The notes under the pieces were generated by a model. The model did no database searches. It was not told the origin of the DNA and was given only the letters and a program-made list of their open reading frames with translations. A stretch of 14,109 bases of DNA from contig PAFB01000001.1 of assembly GCA_002700865.1 (NCBI GenBank), forward strand, positions 1-14,109, given 5' to 3'. Below, one piece after another: positions 1-5,985 of this stretch (the stretch's first letter is position 1; every line of letters starts with the position of its first letter). Source of the stretch: Rhodospirillaceae bacterium (lineage in GTDB: Bacteria > Pseudomonadota > Alphaproteobacteria > UBA7985). A program made the translations under genes and the position numbers.

Positions 1-704
1 ACGATGCGCACGGCGGCTCGAACCTCAACTTCGCCGGCTTCGATGGTGGGGGCCCCAAAGTCAGCTTCGGCGGACATCATCATGCGTCCCCGAGCCATCG
101 CTGGTGGCCTTGTGTTGTCTGATTCAATGTCGATGTTTCTGATGCCGACCAAGGCCGTGCCTGAAGCGGCGGACACCACTCTGGCTTCACGGCGGGCGTT
201 GCGCACCGCTTCTTGAAGCAACGCGTCACGCTGGGACATGCGAGCAGCCTTGGAAAGACCAAAGCCATCCAAGTTCACTTCGTCCGCCCCATGCTTGGCG
301 CTCTTGGCCAAGAGGTCGCCCACGAGTTCCAAACGGGTGGTCTCGACCAAAATGCGATGTTCCAGCCGGTGTCCCAACACCGTGGGCTTCCAGTCTTCGG
401 CTGGGTTGCGAGGACGCTGGGACCAAATGGGTTCCAGGGAGTACCCCCCGGTTCGTCTCTCTTTGCCCGGCTCGATGTCCAAGCTGTCGAGGAAGTCGGT
501 GATCTTGTTGATGCGGGTGCCCGCCGATCGCATGGCTTCGGCCACGGTGTCGGCTTCGGCCCGAACGACGATGCGAAGGCTGGCTTGATCGGCCGGAACC
601 TTCAATGCCGCCTCACCACGCACGCTCAACTGGGAAGCTGCGTCTTCAGCCGCAACAGGGGCGGCCAAGAGCAAGGCAACCAAGATCGTGCGGTGCAGCG
701 ACAT
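1..704 (-). CDS. SIMPL-domain (DUF541, YggE-like) exported protein, partial at window edge
   Basis: The frame is open from an ATG at 704 to the left edge, giving about 234 residues with no stop. Residues 1-19 (MSLHRTILVALLLAAPVAA) are a short signal peptide with likely cleavage after AAPVAA. The next part, QLSVRGEAALKVPADQASLRIVV, followed by paired helices with repeated Ala and by an ILVETTRLELVGDLL strand, matches the SIMPL/DUF541 fold of E. coli YggE and Brucella BP26. Family members are periplasmic or outer-membrane-associated oligomers of poorly defined role, linked in YggE to oxidative stress. The start is firm because it shares one base with the atpH stop (TGATG), so translation is probably coupled to atpH. 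atpA would be the usual gene here; it is not in view and may lie further left. The C-terminus is not seen. Family call is good; a functional link with ATP synthase is only inferred. Confidence 0.8.
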   Translation of the reverse strand, partial: MSLHRTILVALLLAAPVAAEDAASQLSVRGEAALKVPADQASLRIVVRAEADTVAEAMRSAGTRINKITDFLDSLDIEPGKERRTGGYSLEPIWSQRPRNPAEDWKPTVLGHRLEHRILVETTRLELVGDLLAKSAKHGADEVNLDGFGLSKAARMSQRDALLQEAVRNARREARVVSAASGTALVGIRNIDIESDNTRPPAMARGRMMMSAEADFGAPTIEAGEVEVRAAVRI

Positions 705-1297
705 CAGGAGCCAACCATCTCCGAAGAACGAGCCCGAATTTTGGCCCCCGCTTCCACTTGCAAGGCGTACTCAAGGCGCCGCAAACGAGAGGCAATGGAA
801 CCGTCAATAAGTCGGTCGCCCACTTGAAGACGCAAGCCACCAATCAGGGTGGGATCCACTTTCCAAGTGATCACCGGAATCCCGCCAACGGCCGCGCCGA
901 TCTTTTCGGCCAACGCATCGTGTTCCGAAGACATGTCGGCAGGCGTGGTCACACTCACTCGAACGCGGCCAGCGGCGGCGTCGGCGCGAGCTTTGGCCGC
1001 TTCAACAATGCCGGGCAGCGCCGCGAGGCGGCCCTTGTTGTTGAGCAAACGCAAGAAGTTCAAGGTGACGGGTTCGACTTGGCCCATAAACATCCGAACC
1101 AAACTGGCGTCTCGCTTTTTGGGATCGATGATGGGACTGCGAAGAAACTCTGCAAAAGAGGATTCTTTGGCGGCCAATTCAAGAACACCATCAAGACTCT
1201 CGCACACGGCAGCAAAGTCACCACCTTGGGCCACAACCAGCTCTTGCAGACTTTCTGCGTAGCGTTCAGACAGGGCGTCGGTGCGAACTTCGCTCAT
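704..1297 (-). CDS. atpH: F0F1 ATP synthase subunit delta
   Basis: A 197-residue protein matching the delta/OSCP family, which forms the top of the peripheral stalk and joins subunit b to the F1 head. Visible family landmarks are ERYAESLQEL near the N-terminus (residues 11-20), FLRSPIIDPKKRDASLVRMF (51-70), LNFLRLLNNKGRLAALPGI (79-97) and the C-terminal signature VDPTLIGGLRLQVGDRLIDG (147-166) followed by SIASRLRRLEYAL. Length is slightly above the usual 175-185. The ATG at 1297 lies one base after the atpF stop; an AAGGG Shine-Dalgarno lies within the end of atpF. The stop overlaps the start of the SIMPL gene by one base. It is the fourth canonical F0/stalk gene of the operon and is complete. 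Confidence 0.95.
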   Translation of the reverse strand: MSEVRTDALSERYAESLQELVVAQGGDFAAVCESLDGVLELAAKESSFAEFLRSPIIDPKKRDASLVRMFMGQVEPVTLNFLRLLNNKGRLAALPGIVEAAKARADAAAGRVRVSVTTPADMSSEHDALAEKIGAAVGGIPVITWKVDPTLIGGLRLQVGDRLIDGSIASRLRRLEYALQVEAGAKIRARSSEMVGS

Positions 1298-1298
1298 C

Positions 1299-1850
1299 TC
1301 AACCCTTCATTTCCGCAAGGCTTTCTTGCACCAGTTGCTGCTGGTCGGCCACGGTGATTTCACGCCCCAAAATCTTGCTTGCCACCGCGGTGGCCAAAGC
1401 ACCCGCCTCGGCGTGGATTTCCGCCACGGCCGCAGACTTGGCCGATTCGATGTCAGCCATGGCCTTGGTGCGAAGTTGGGTGAGTTCGGCATCGTTCGCG
1501 GCACGAAGTTCATCGGCCACCCGCTGGGCGTCGGCCTTCGCCTGGGCGATGGTTTCGGCGGCTTCTTTGCGGGCCTCGGTCAATTTGGCTTCAAAATCGG
1601 CTTTGGCCTGTTCAGCTTCAGCACGAGATTGCTCAGCCTGCTCGATGTCTCCTTGGATCTTTTGCTGGCGATCCTCAAGACCGCCCAAAATCTTGGGCCA
1701 CACGACGGTGGCCAAGATCCCAAAGACAATCAGGAAGACGACCACGGTGGCGATCATGGGATACATCTGACCGACCGGATTGTCCAGAGCGGCGGTCAAA
1801 GGCACTGTGGTGGCACTGTCAGCAGCCAACAGAAGAGATGCAAAAGGCAT
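1299..1850 (-). CDS. atpF: F0F1 ATP synthase subunit b
   Basis: A 183-residue b subunit of the peripheral stalk. A membrane helix lies at about residues 32-50 (MIATVVVFLIVFGILATVV), followed by WPKILGGLEDRQQKI and a long, highly charged, Ala/Glu/Gln-rich helix to about residue 150 that forms the parallel dimer. It ends with ASKILGREITVADQQQLVQESL, the usual delta-binding end. I chose the ATG at 1850 because GGAG lies seven bases upstream; a TTG at 1856 is in frame but would have almost no spacing to that site. The 30 residues before the membrane helix are longer than in E. coli b and look weakly signal-like, as in several planctomycete b subunits. It lies 70 bp downstream of atpE, behind a strong hairpin. 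Confidence 0.94.
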   Translation of the reverse strand: MPFASLLLAADSATTVPLTAALDNPVGQMYPMIATVVVFLIVFGILATVVWPKILGGLEDRQQKIQGDIEQAEQSRAEAEQAKADFEAKLTEARKEAAETIAQAKADAQRVADELRAANDAELTQLRTKAMADIESAKSAAVAEIHAEAGALATAVASKILGREITVADQQQLVQESLAEMKG

Positions 1851-1877
1851 GCTCAATCTCCAAGAAAAGGAAGGAGA

Positions 1878-1903
1878 CCCCGGCCGGAGTGATCCGGCCG
1901 GGG
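1878..1903 (-). terminator. Strong GC hairpin between atpE and atpF (attenuator or mRNA processing/stability element)
   Basis: The bases form an 11-bp perfect stem (arms 1878-1888 and 1893-1903, mostly CCCCGGCCGG against its complement) around a 4-base loop. In the operon's transcript the hairpin begins 17 bases after the atpE stop and is followed by a pyrimidine-rich stretch (TCTCCTTCCTTTTCTT, 1877-1862), then the atpF ribosome site. That resembles an intrinsic terminator with an imperfect U tract. Because atpF and atpH follow in the same operon, partial termination or 3'-end protection of an atpE-containing transcript is more likely than full termination. Structure is seen directly; the role is inferred. 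Confidence 0.65.
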
Positions 1904-1920
1904 CGAAAACTTATGTTTGA

Positions 1921-2217
1921 TCAACCGCCAACGAGAATGACTGCTGCGAATGCCACACCCTCAATCAGAGCGGCAGTCAGCAGCATGTTGGTGAAGATTT
2001 GGCCCTTCACTTCTGGCTGACGAGCAGTGGCTTCACAGGCGGTGCCACCGATGCGGCCGATACCAAGACCGGCGCCCAAGACGGCAAGACCAGCAGCCAA
2101 ACCAGGGACCATTGGCCCCGCAGCGGCAGCGGCTTCTGCAGCACCTTCGGCCTCAGGTGCGGCCATGACGGTGGAAGCGACGAAGAGAGGGGCAAGAACG
2201 GCAAACAGCTTGTTCAT
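1921..2217 (-). CDS. atpE: F0F1 ATP synthase subunit c (proteolipid)
   Basis: A 98-residue c subunit, longer than the usual 75-85 because of an N-terminal region of about 35 residues: a hydrophobic signal-like stretch (residues 1-20) and an Ala/Glu-rich linker (21-34). The hairpin itself has helix 1 with the Gly-rich AVLGAGLGIGRIGG (residues 45-58), the polar loop ARQPEVKG (65-72) and helix 2 with the ion-carrying carboxylate E86 (ALIEGVAF). Against Na+-type c subunits such as that of Ilyobacter, the helix-1 Gln is Ile here and the residue after the Glu is Gly rather than Ser/Thr, so proton coupling is expected. The ATG at 2217 has GGAG 12 bases upstream, rather far. Spacers of 79 bp before and 70 bp after isolate it between two hairpin-rich regions. 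Confidence 0.95.
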   Translation of the reverse strand: MNKLFAVLAPLFVASTVMAAPEAEGAAEAAAAAGPMVPGLAAGLAVLGAGLGIGRIGGTACEATARQPEVKGQIFTNMLLTAALIEGVAFAAVILVGG

Positions 2218-2222
2218 GGCTA

Positions 2223-2295
2223 GGAGAAACTCCGGCGGGGTTCACAGGATCCGGTCGGCCCGCCCCCCGCCTGGGGCGAACCTTCCAAAGGAAGG
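2223..2295 (-). promoter_or_regulatory. Structured atpB-atpE leader with several hairpins
   Basis: Nearly the whole 79-bp spacer can fold. In genome order I see GGAG-AAA-CTCC (2223-2233), CGCCCC and GGGGCG around six bases (2261-2278), and CCTTCC-AAA-GGAAGG (2281-2295), which lies directly after the atpB stop. A GGCGGG (2234-2239) can also pair with CCCGCC (2259-2264). In the transcript the GGAG element nearest to atpE lies in the small stem at 2223-2233, 12 bases before the ATG. Such a leader could act as a processing site or a translational control for the highly expressed c subunit. The pairing is visible; the function is inferred. Confidence 0.45.
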
Positions 2296-2296
2296 G

Positions 2297-3217
2297 TCAG
2301 TGGGCGGGAGCCGCCTCATGATCGTGCTCATGGTCGTGATGGTTGAACAGGCTTAAGAAGACAACCGTCAGGAACATGAAAATAAAGGCCTGCAAGAAGG
2401 CCACAAAAAGTTCGAGGAAGTAAAAAGCAAACCCGGCAAATGAGCCAATCACAGTGCCCACTTCAGGACCTGTGAGGTCTTTGAGAACACCAAGACCCAA
2501 GCCGAACAACGCGGCCATCACGGTGTGACCGGCAACCATGTTTGCAAAGAGACGGATGGCCAACGCGGCGGGCTTGATCAAGTGTCCAAGCAATTCGATC
2601 AGGAAAACCGCGATAGAAATCGGGAGCAAGGCCAAATCAGCAATGGATTTTGAATTCAAACCAAAGACTGGAAGGCCCGCAAAATTGTGCATGATCCACC
2701 CTCCGACACCGCTTTCTTTGATGCCATGGACATGGATAATGACGAAGGAAACCAAAGCCAAACCAAGCGTAATCGCGAGGTTTCCGGTGGCGGTGCCGCC
2801 AATTGGGGTGTCATGAGATCCCGCCAGATGTTGCATGTCAACCAGAGGGATCAGTCCAATCAAGTTGTTGATCAAAATGAAGAAAAACAGCGTCAGCAAG
2901 AGCGGAAGCCACCGCTTGGTGCCCCGCTCCCCAAGCACCGGTTCAATCATTTCATCTCGCAGCCAACAGATCATGGACTCCACAAACTGCGACAGTCGGC
3001 CTTGGGTGACAAAGCGATCGTTCCCTTGCGAGGCCGGCCCGGTGGCAACCTTGCTGGCGACGTACACCATGACAAGAACAGTCAAGATGGCGCTGACCAT
3101 AAGTGTCACCATGTGCATCGTCAGCACTGGCGCATCGGGTGTGCCCGAAAGAACCACATCCAAGACGTGTGACTTTGGGTCGTATTCGGCAGCAGTCAGG
3201 AGCAGTGGGATCAGCAT
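2297..3217 (-). CDS. atpB: F0F1 ATP synthase subunit a
   Basis: A 306-residue a subunit of the proton channel. Hydrophobic helices fall at roughly 35-55, 104-125, 147-165, 193-212, 217-243 and 258-290. The essential arginine is R222 in LAIRLFANMVAGH, and family features IELLGHLIKPAALA (207-220) and LLTLFFFILINNLIGLIP (107-124) are present. I chose the ATG at 3217, seven bases after the AtpI-like stop. The frame stays open further upstream to an ATG at 3340, but that start would add 41 unrelated residues overlapping the AtpI-like gene. No good Shine-Dalgarno is seen, so coupling with the upstream gene is likely. The tail is unusual: residues 292-306 are NHHDHEHDHEAAPAH, a His/Asp/Glu-rich end that could bind metal. 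Confidence 0.95.
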   Translation of the reverse strand: MLIPLLLTAAEYDPKSHVLDVVLSGTPDAPVLTMHMVTLMVSAILTVLVMVYVASKVATGPASQGNDRFVTQGRLSQFVESMICWLRDEMIEPVLGERGTKRWLPLLLTLFFFILINNLIGLIPLVDMQHLAGSHDTPIGGTATGNLAITLGLALVSFVIIHVHGIKESGVGGWIMHNFAGLPVFGLNSKSIADLALLPISIAVFLIELLGHLIKPAALAIRLFANMVAGHTVMAALFGLGLGVLKDLTGPEVGTVIGSFAGFAFYFLELFVAFLQAFIFMFLTVVFLSLFNHHDHEHDHEAAPAH

Positions 3218-3224
3218 GTGTCGT

Positions 3225-3647
3225 TCAGGACTCGTGCACGGGATTTCGGTCCAAAGACCGAGACCATCGGGAAAGGAGAGCCGCATCAAGAAAGATCGAC
3301 ACGACATGGGAAACCACCAACGCGGCGCGGAACCCACCATCCCCCTCAGGGGGGGGGAAGTATAGCAGCCAAGCCATGATCCCCGTCGCCAAGAGCCGGC
3401 TCAACAACGCCCCCGGCCAGATGGCCATCCACTGTTCCAATGGGCGCGCGACCCATGGCAGAAGCACCATGCTGCCCAGCAGATACCCACCGCTTCCCGC
3501 AAGTGCTCCGCAGGCCACCGAAGCCAGCGGAACCGTGGGGTGGCCCAACCAGCCAACCACCGTTCCAAGCACGCCACCCACCAATCCCGCCACAATCATG
3601 GCCCCCCAAGGGAGTGAAACAGCACGGATGCTCTCGCTTTCCGTCAT
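3225..3647 (-). CDS. AtpI-like (ATP synthase protein I family) membrane protein
   Basis: A 140-residue protein with four predicted membrane segments: about 16-33, 41-64, 77-96 and 108-126. Size, four-helix layout and position just before atpB fit the AtpI/UncI family, small membrane proteins that assist c-ring assembly or stability in some bacteria. No sharply conserved AtpI motif stands out, so the name rests mainly on topology and context; an AtpR-like role is also possible. The start ATG at 3647 overlaps the stop of the AtpZ-like gene (ATGA), implying translational coupling. The coding strand contains nine consecutive C (genome G at 3349-3357) that encode part of FPPPE near residue 98, a possible slippage site. 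Confidence 0.65.
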   Translation of the reverse strand: MTESESIRAVSLPWGAMIVAGLVGGVLGTVVGWLGHPTVPLASVACGALAGSGGYLLGSMVLLPWVARPLEQWMAIWPGALLSRLLATGIMAWLLYFPPPEGDGGFRAALVVSHVVSIFLDAALLSRWSRSLDRNPVHES

Positions 3648-3892
3648 TTCTTCTGGTCCTCCGCCTCAAAGGACCGTTGCAGGGTCATCGCGCTGCGAAT
3701 GAGATGGGCCATGCCCACGGCCACGCCAAGCAAGGCCCCGGCTTTTTCGCCCCAAACGGGATGCAACTGGCCCCCCAGCCACCAGCCCGCCAAGACGTAC
3801 CCCACAGTCTGGGTGCCGATCGCGGCCATTCGGACCCCACGGCCCATGGTTCTTCTGCGATCGTTTCCATGATCAAGATTGGTCATCTTCAT
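3644..3892 (-). CDS. AtpZ/AtpI-type small membrane protein, first gene of the ATP synthase operon
   Basis: An 82-residue protein with two membrane segments: about 22-42 (MAAIGTQTVGYVLAGWWLGGQL) and 48-67 (GEKAGALLGVAVGMAHLIRS). The pattern of a GYVLAGWWLG first helix, a short loop and a Gly-rich second helix is typical of the AtpZ/AtpQ-type F0F1 accessory family, in some bacteria proposed to work with AtpI in Mg2+/Ca2+ transport or assembly. The first ATG, at 3892, is used here; ATGs at codons 3 and 16 are also possible, and the codon-16 start has AGAAG upstream. It overlaps the next gene by four bases. The family assignment is by topology and position. Confidence 0.65.
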   Translation of the reverse strand: MKMTNLDHGNDRRRTMGRGVRMAAIGTQTVGYVLAGWWLGGQLHPVWGEKAGALLGVAVGMAHLIRSAMTLQRSFEAEDQKK

Positions 3893-3930
3893 GATGCTAC
3901 GGGTTCTGAGGCGACTATCCTGTTCTTTCC

Positions 3931-4488
3931 ATGGCCATCTCCGACGAGTCCATTATTGACGTTACTCCAAAGCCCATGCACGCGGCAGAAGCCATCTTTT
4001 TGCCGGCAATCGCCAAAGGGCTTGGCACGACGTTCCGGCACCTGTTCGGCAACATCACCAAGCCAGGGAAAAACAAAGACAACATCTACGTGGTCCAGTA
4101 CCCCGAAGAAAAGCGAGACGATCGGCCCGTGGTCGAAGGCGGGCAAGAGCGTTCCACCTTCCGTGGAGTCCACCGACTGAACAAGGACGAAGACGATCGC
4201 GTGCGTTGTGTGGCCTGCTTCATGTGCGCCACCGCCTGCCCGGCCAACTGCATCCACATCACCGCCGAAGAATCACCTTGGGACGACCGGGAAAAGTATC
4301 CCAAGCAATTTGACATCGATGAGCTTCGCTGCATCTACTGCGGCATGTGCGAAGAAGCATGCCCTTGTGATGCCATTGAATTGACCCCGTTCTACGAAGT
4401 CACTGGTATGACTCGACAGGAACTCATTTTCGACAAGACCAAATTGCTTGAGGTCTACGACCAGACCATCGAAGAGAAGCCCATGTGA
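3931..4488 (+). CDS. nuoI: NADH-quinone oxidoreductase subunit I (two 4Fe-4S ferredoxin)
   Basis: A 185-residue complex I subunit that carries clusters N6a and N6b and passes electrons between the NADH arm and the quinone site. An amphipathic helix at about 20-40 (EAIFLPAIAKGLGTTFRHLF) is the usual membrane-contact end, followed by YVVQYPEEKR and FRGVHRLN. The cluster motifs are C93-x2-C96-x2-C99-x3-C103-P and C134-x2-C137-x2-C140-x3-C144-P, complete and in the normal spacing. Length fits NuoI, slightly long because of an insert near residues 41-52. The ATG at 3931 has no clear Shine-Dalgarno. No other nuo gene lies beside it: upstream is the divergent ATP synthase operon, downstream the convergent mutM. 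The remaining nuo genes are presumably elsewhere. Confidence 0.92.
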   Translation: MAISDESIIDVTPKPMHAAEAIFLPAIAKGLGTTFRHLFGNITKPGKNKDNIYVVQYPEEKRDDRPVVEGGQERSTFRGVHRLNKDEDDRVRCVACFMCATACPANCIHITAEESPWDDREKYPKQFDIDELRCIYCGMCEEACPCDAIELTPFYEVTGMTRQELIFDKTKLLEVYDQTIEEKPM

Positions 4489-4493
4489 TTCGC

Positions 4494-4517
4494 AGCGTTT
4501 GCCAGATGCAACACGCT
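4494..4517. terminator. Hairpin filling the nuoI-mutM convergent spacer (candidate bidirectional terminator)
   Basis: AGCGTTTGC (4494-4502) pairs with GCAACACGCT (4508-4517) to give nine base pairs with a single bulged C at 4512 and a five-base loop. It occupies nearly all of the 29 bp between the stop codons of the two convergent genes, where a shared terminator is expected. Neither strand has a clear T tract after it, so it could instead stabilise 3' ends. Confidence 0.55.
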
Positions 4518-5351
4518 TCAATTCTGGCGAACCGGCACCCAAGCTGTGGTGCGGCCACCAATGGCATCAAACTGAATCAATTCGCCCTTGGCGGTTCGGG
4601 CGCCCTGCACCTTGCCCCAGCGGTTGTGAAACAGCCAGGAGCGCGGAAAGCGGTCTTTGTCTGCATCAACTGAGCAAGCCTTCTGAATGACTGCAATGGT
4701 TTTTCGCACCAGCGATTTGGCCTCTTTTGGCTCAAGTTCCGCACCGAGTCGATGGGGATTCAACTTGGCTTGATAGCACGCTTCGTCCGCAATCCAATTG
4801 CCAACGCCAGCCATAAATTTCTGGTCCAGCAACACACTTTTGATGGGGGCTCGGCGACGCAACATCGCATGGCTCACGGCGGACATGTCGATCTCGTCCA
4901 CGATGGGATCCGGCCCAAGATCTGAAATCGGGGGCTCGTGCAGGGGGTCTTTGCGCAAACGAAGTCGACCGAACCTTCGGGGATCCGTAAAGGCCACCTC
5001 GACTTCGTTCTCGAGTTTGAGCCAAAACTTTTCAAACCGGGGCGGCCAATGCTCTTCCACTGAGCCGTGCGCCACCAACTGCAAGCCTTGTTCTCCGCGC
5101 ACGCGAACCGCGCCCGTCATGCCCAAATGGACCAACACCGCCGGACGATCCACCAATGGCAGCCACAACTGCTTTCCACGACGATCAGGGACTTCCATGA
5201 TCGCGTTGCGGAACGTCTTGGCGATCTTCTGCGGACGGTCTTCGGCACACACAATGGTGTCGGGGCCCACTCGAACTTTGACAATTCGCTGCCCCACCAC
5301 AAACCGCTCCAAGAGGGATCTTGCGTGTTCGACTTCTGGCAATTCAGGCAT
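4518..5351 (-). CDS. mutM: Formamidopyrimidine-DNA glycosylase, zincless type
   Basis: A 277-residue Fpg that removes 8-oxoguanine and opened purines from DNA by glycosylase and beta,delta-lyase action. The catalytic N-terminus PELPEVE is present with P2 and E3, the conserved Lys is K60 (RRGKQLWL), the lesion-loop Met is in LGMTG (76-80) and FTDPRRFGR (121-129) supplies the Arg/Phe wedge. The helix-two-turn-helix LLDQKFMAGVGNWIADEACY (174-193) is intact. The C-terminal zinc finger is replaced: none of the four usual cysteines is present after residue 226, but the beta-hairpin GGRTTAWVP (265-273) with R267 remains, as in plant/fungal Fpg and NEIL1. The start has GGGAG five bases upstream and overlaps the nadD end by eight bases, making it the last gene of panC-nadD-mutM. 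Confidence 0.93.
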   Translation of the reverse strand: MPELPEVEHARSLLERFVVGQRIVKVRVGPDTIVCAEDRPQKIAKTFRNAIMEVPDRRGKQLWLPLVDRPAVLVHLGMTGAVRVRGEQGLQLVAHGSVEEHWPPRFEKFWLKLENEVEVAFTDPRRFGRLRLRKDPLHEPPISDLGPDPIVDEIDMSAVSHAMLRRRAPIKSVLLDQKFMAGVGNWIADEACYQAKLNPHRLGAELEPKEAKSLVRKTIAVIQKACSVDADKDRFPRSWLFHNRWGKVQGARTAKGELIQFDAIGGRTTAWVPVRQN

Positions 5352-5976
5352 CGGATCTCCCGTACAAGCCGCGGGCGCGAATCACCGACAACACCGACTC
5401 GGGGATGCCGGCCTGCAAAGCCGCTTGGTCAGATTCGGCCAAGGCTTCCCGAAGTTTGGTGGCCGACACATCGTCCAGCGGCAGATCCAACACCGAACCT
5501 CGCCACCAACCGGACCGCGATTGCCCTTCGTCCAATTGCTCGAGCACCAGTTCCAGTGCCACCCGATCGTGAGGCGGCCGCGGGGCAATGACCGGATGGG
5601 CCAAATCCAGAATCTGTTCCCAGTCGTGCCAACGCCGAAACTGCAAGGCTTGGTCCGCACCGATCAAAAATCGGAGCGGAATGTTTGCATCTTCCGCCTG
5701 AAAAGATCGCAAGGTTTCAACGAAGTAACTGGGGCCGCCACGACGCAATTCGCGTTGATCTATTTCCGCCTCGGCGTTTCCAGCCAGGAGCGCCTCCAGC
5801 ATGGCCACCCGATCCTCTGGCGGCGCCGACTGCTCGGTGCGAAGCGGGTTCTGGGCCGCGGGAATCCAAACCACCCGTGACGCGCCGATGGCTTGGCCAG
5901 CCAATTGAGGAAGACGGCCATGGGCGGCATGCGGAGGATCAAACGTCCCCCCGTACAGGAGAAGCGGCGCTGCCAT
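5344..5976 (-). CDS. nadD: Nicotinate-nucleotide adenylyltransferase
   Basis: A 210-residue NadD, which adenylates nicotinate mononucleotide to deamido-NAD in NAD synthesis. It has the nucleotidyltransferase signature GGTFDPPHAAHG (residues 9-20) with the ATP-binding H16 and H19, the mid-region FLIGADQALQFRRWHDWEQI (103-122) and the C-terminal SATKLREAL (171-179), which matches the ISSTxIR element. Length is normal. The ATG at 5976 is nine bases after the panC stop, and the gene's end overlaps mutM by eight bases, so all three are likely cotranscribed. No RsfS or proBA neighbour, common for NadD elsewhere, is seen here. Confidence 0.94.
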   Translation of the reverse strand: MAAPLLLYGGTFDPPHAAHGRLPQLAGQAIGASRVVWIPAAQNPLRTEQSAPPEDRVAMLEALLAGNAEAEIDQRELRRGGPSYFVETLRSFQAEDANIPLRFLIGADQALQFRRWHDWEQILDLAHPVIAPRPPHDRVALELVLEQLDEGQSRSGWWRGSVLDLPLDDVSATKLREALAESDQAALQAGIPESVLSVIRARGLYGRSDA

Positions 5977-5985
5977 ACCCAGATG

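Noticed and set aside
605..1892. Plus-strand frames of 250 and 203 codons opposite atpH and atpF
   Set aside because: They mirror clear ATP synthase genes; composition (Gly/Arg/His-rich) is that of a shadow.
3218..3340. 41-residue N-terminal extension of AtpB starting at 3340
   Set aside because: It would overlap most of the end of the AtpI-like gene in another frame and has no membrane or family character; the start at 3217 is adjacent to the previous stop.
3945..3980. AATAAT as a -10 for the ATP synthase operon inside nuoI (3957-3952)
   Set aside because: No acceptable -35 at 16-18 bp, so it is not reported as a promoter.
4798..5880. Long plus-strand frame of 360 codons across mutM and nadD
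   Set aside because: Antisense to two well-recognised genes; the translation has no family motif and is Arg/Ser/Thr-rich, as expected from the mirrored codon pattern.
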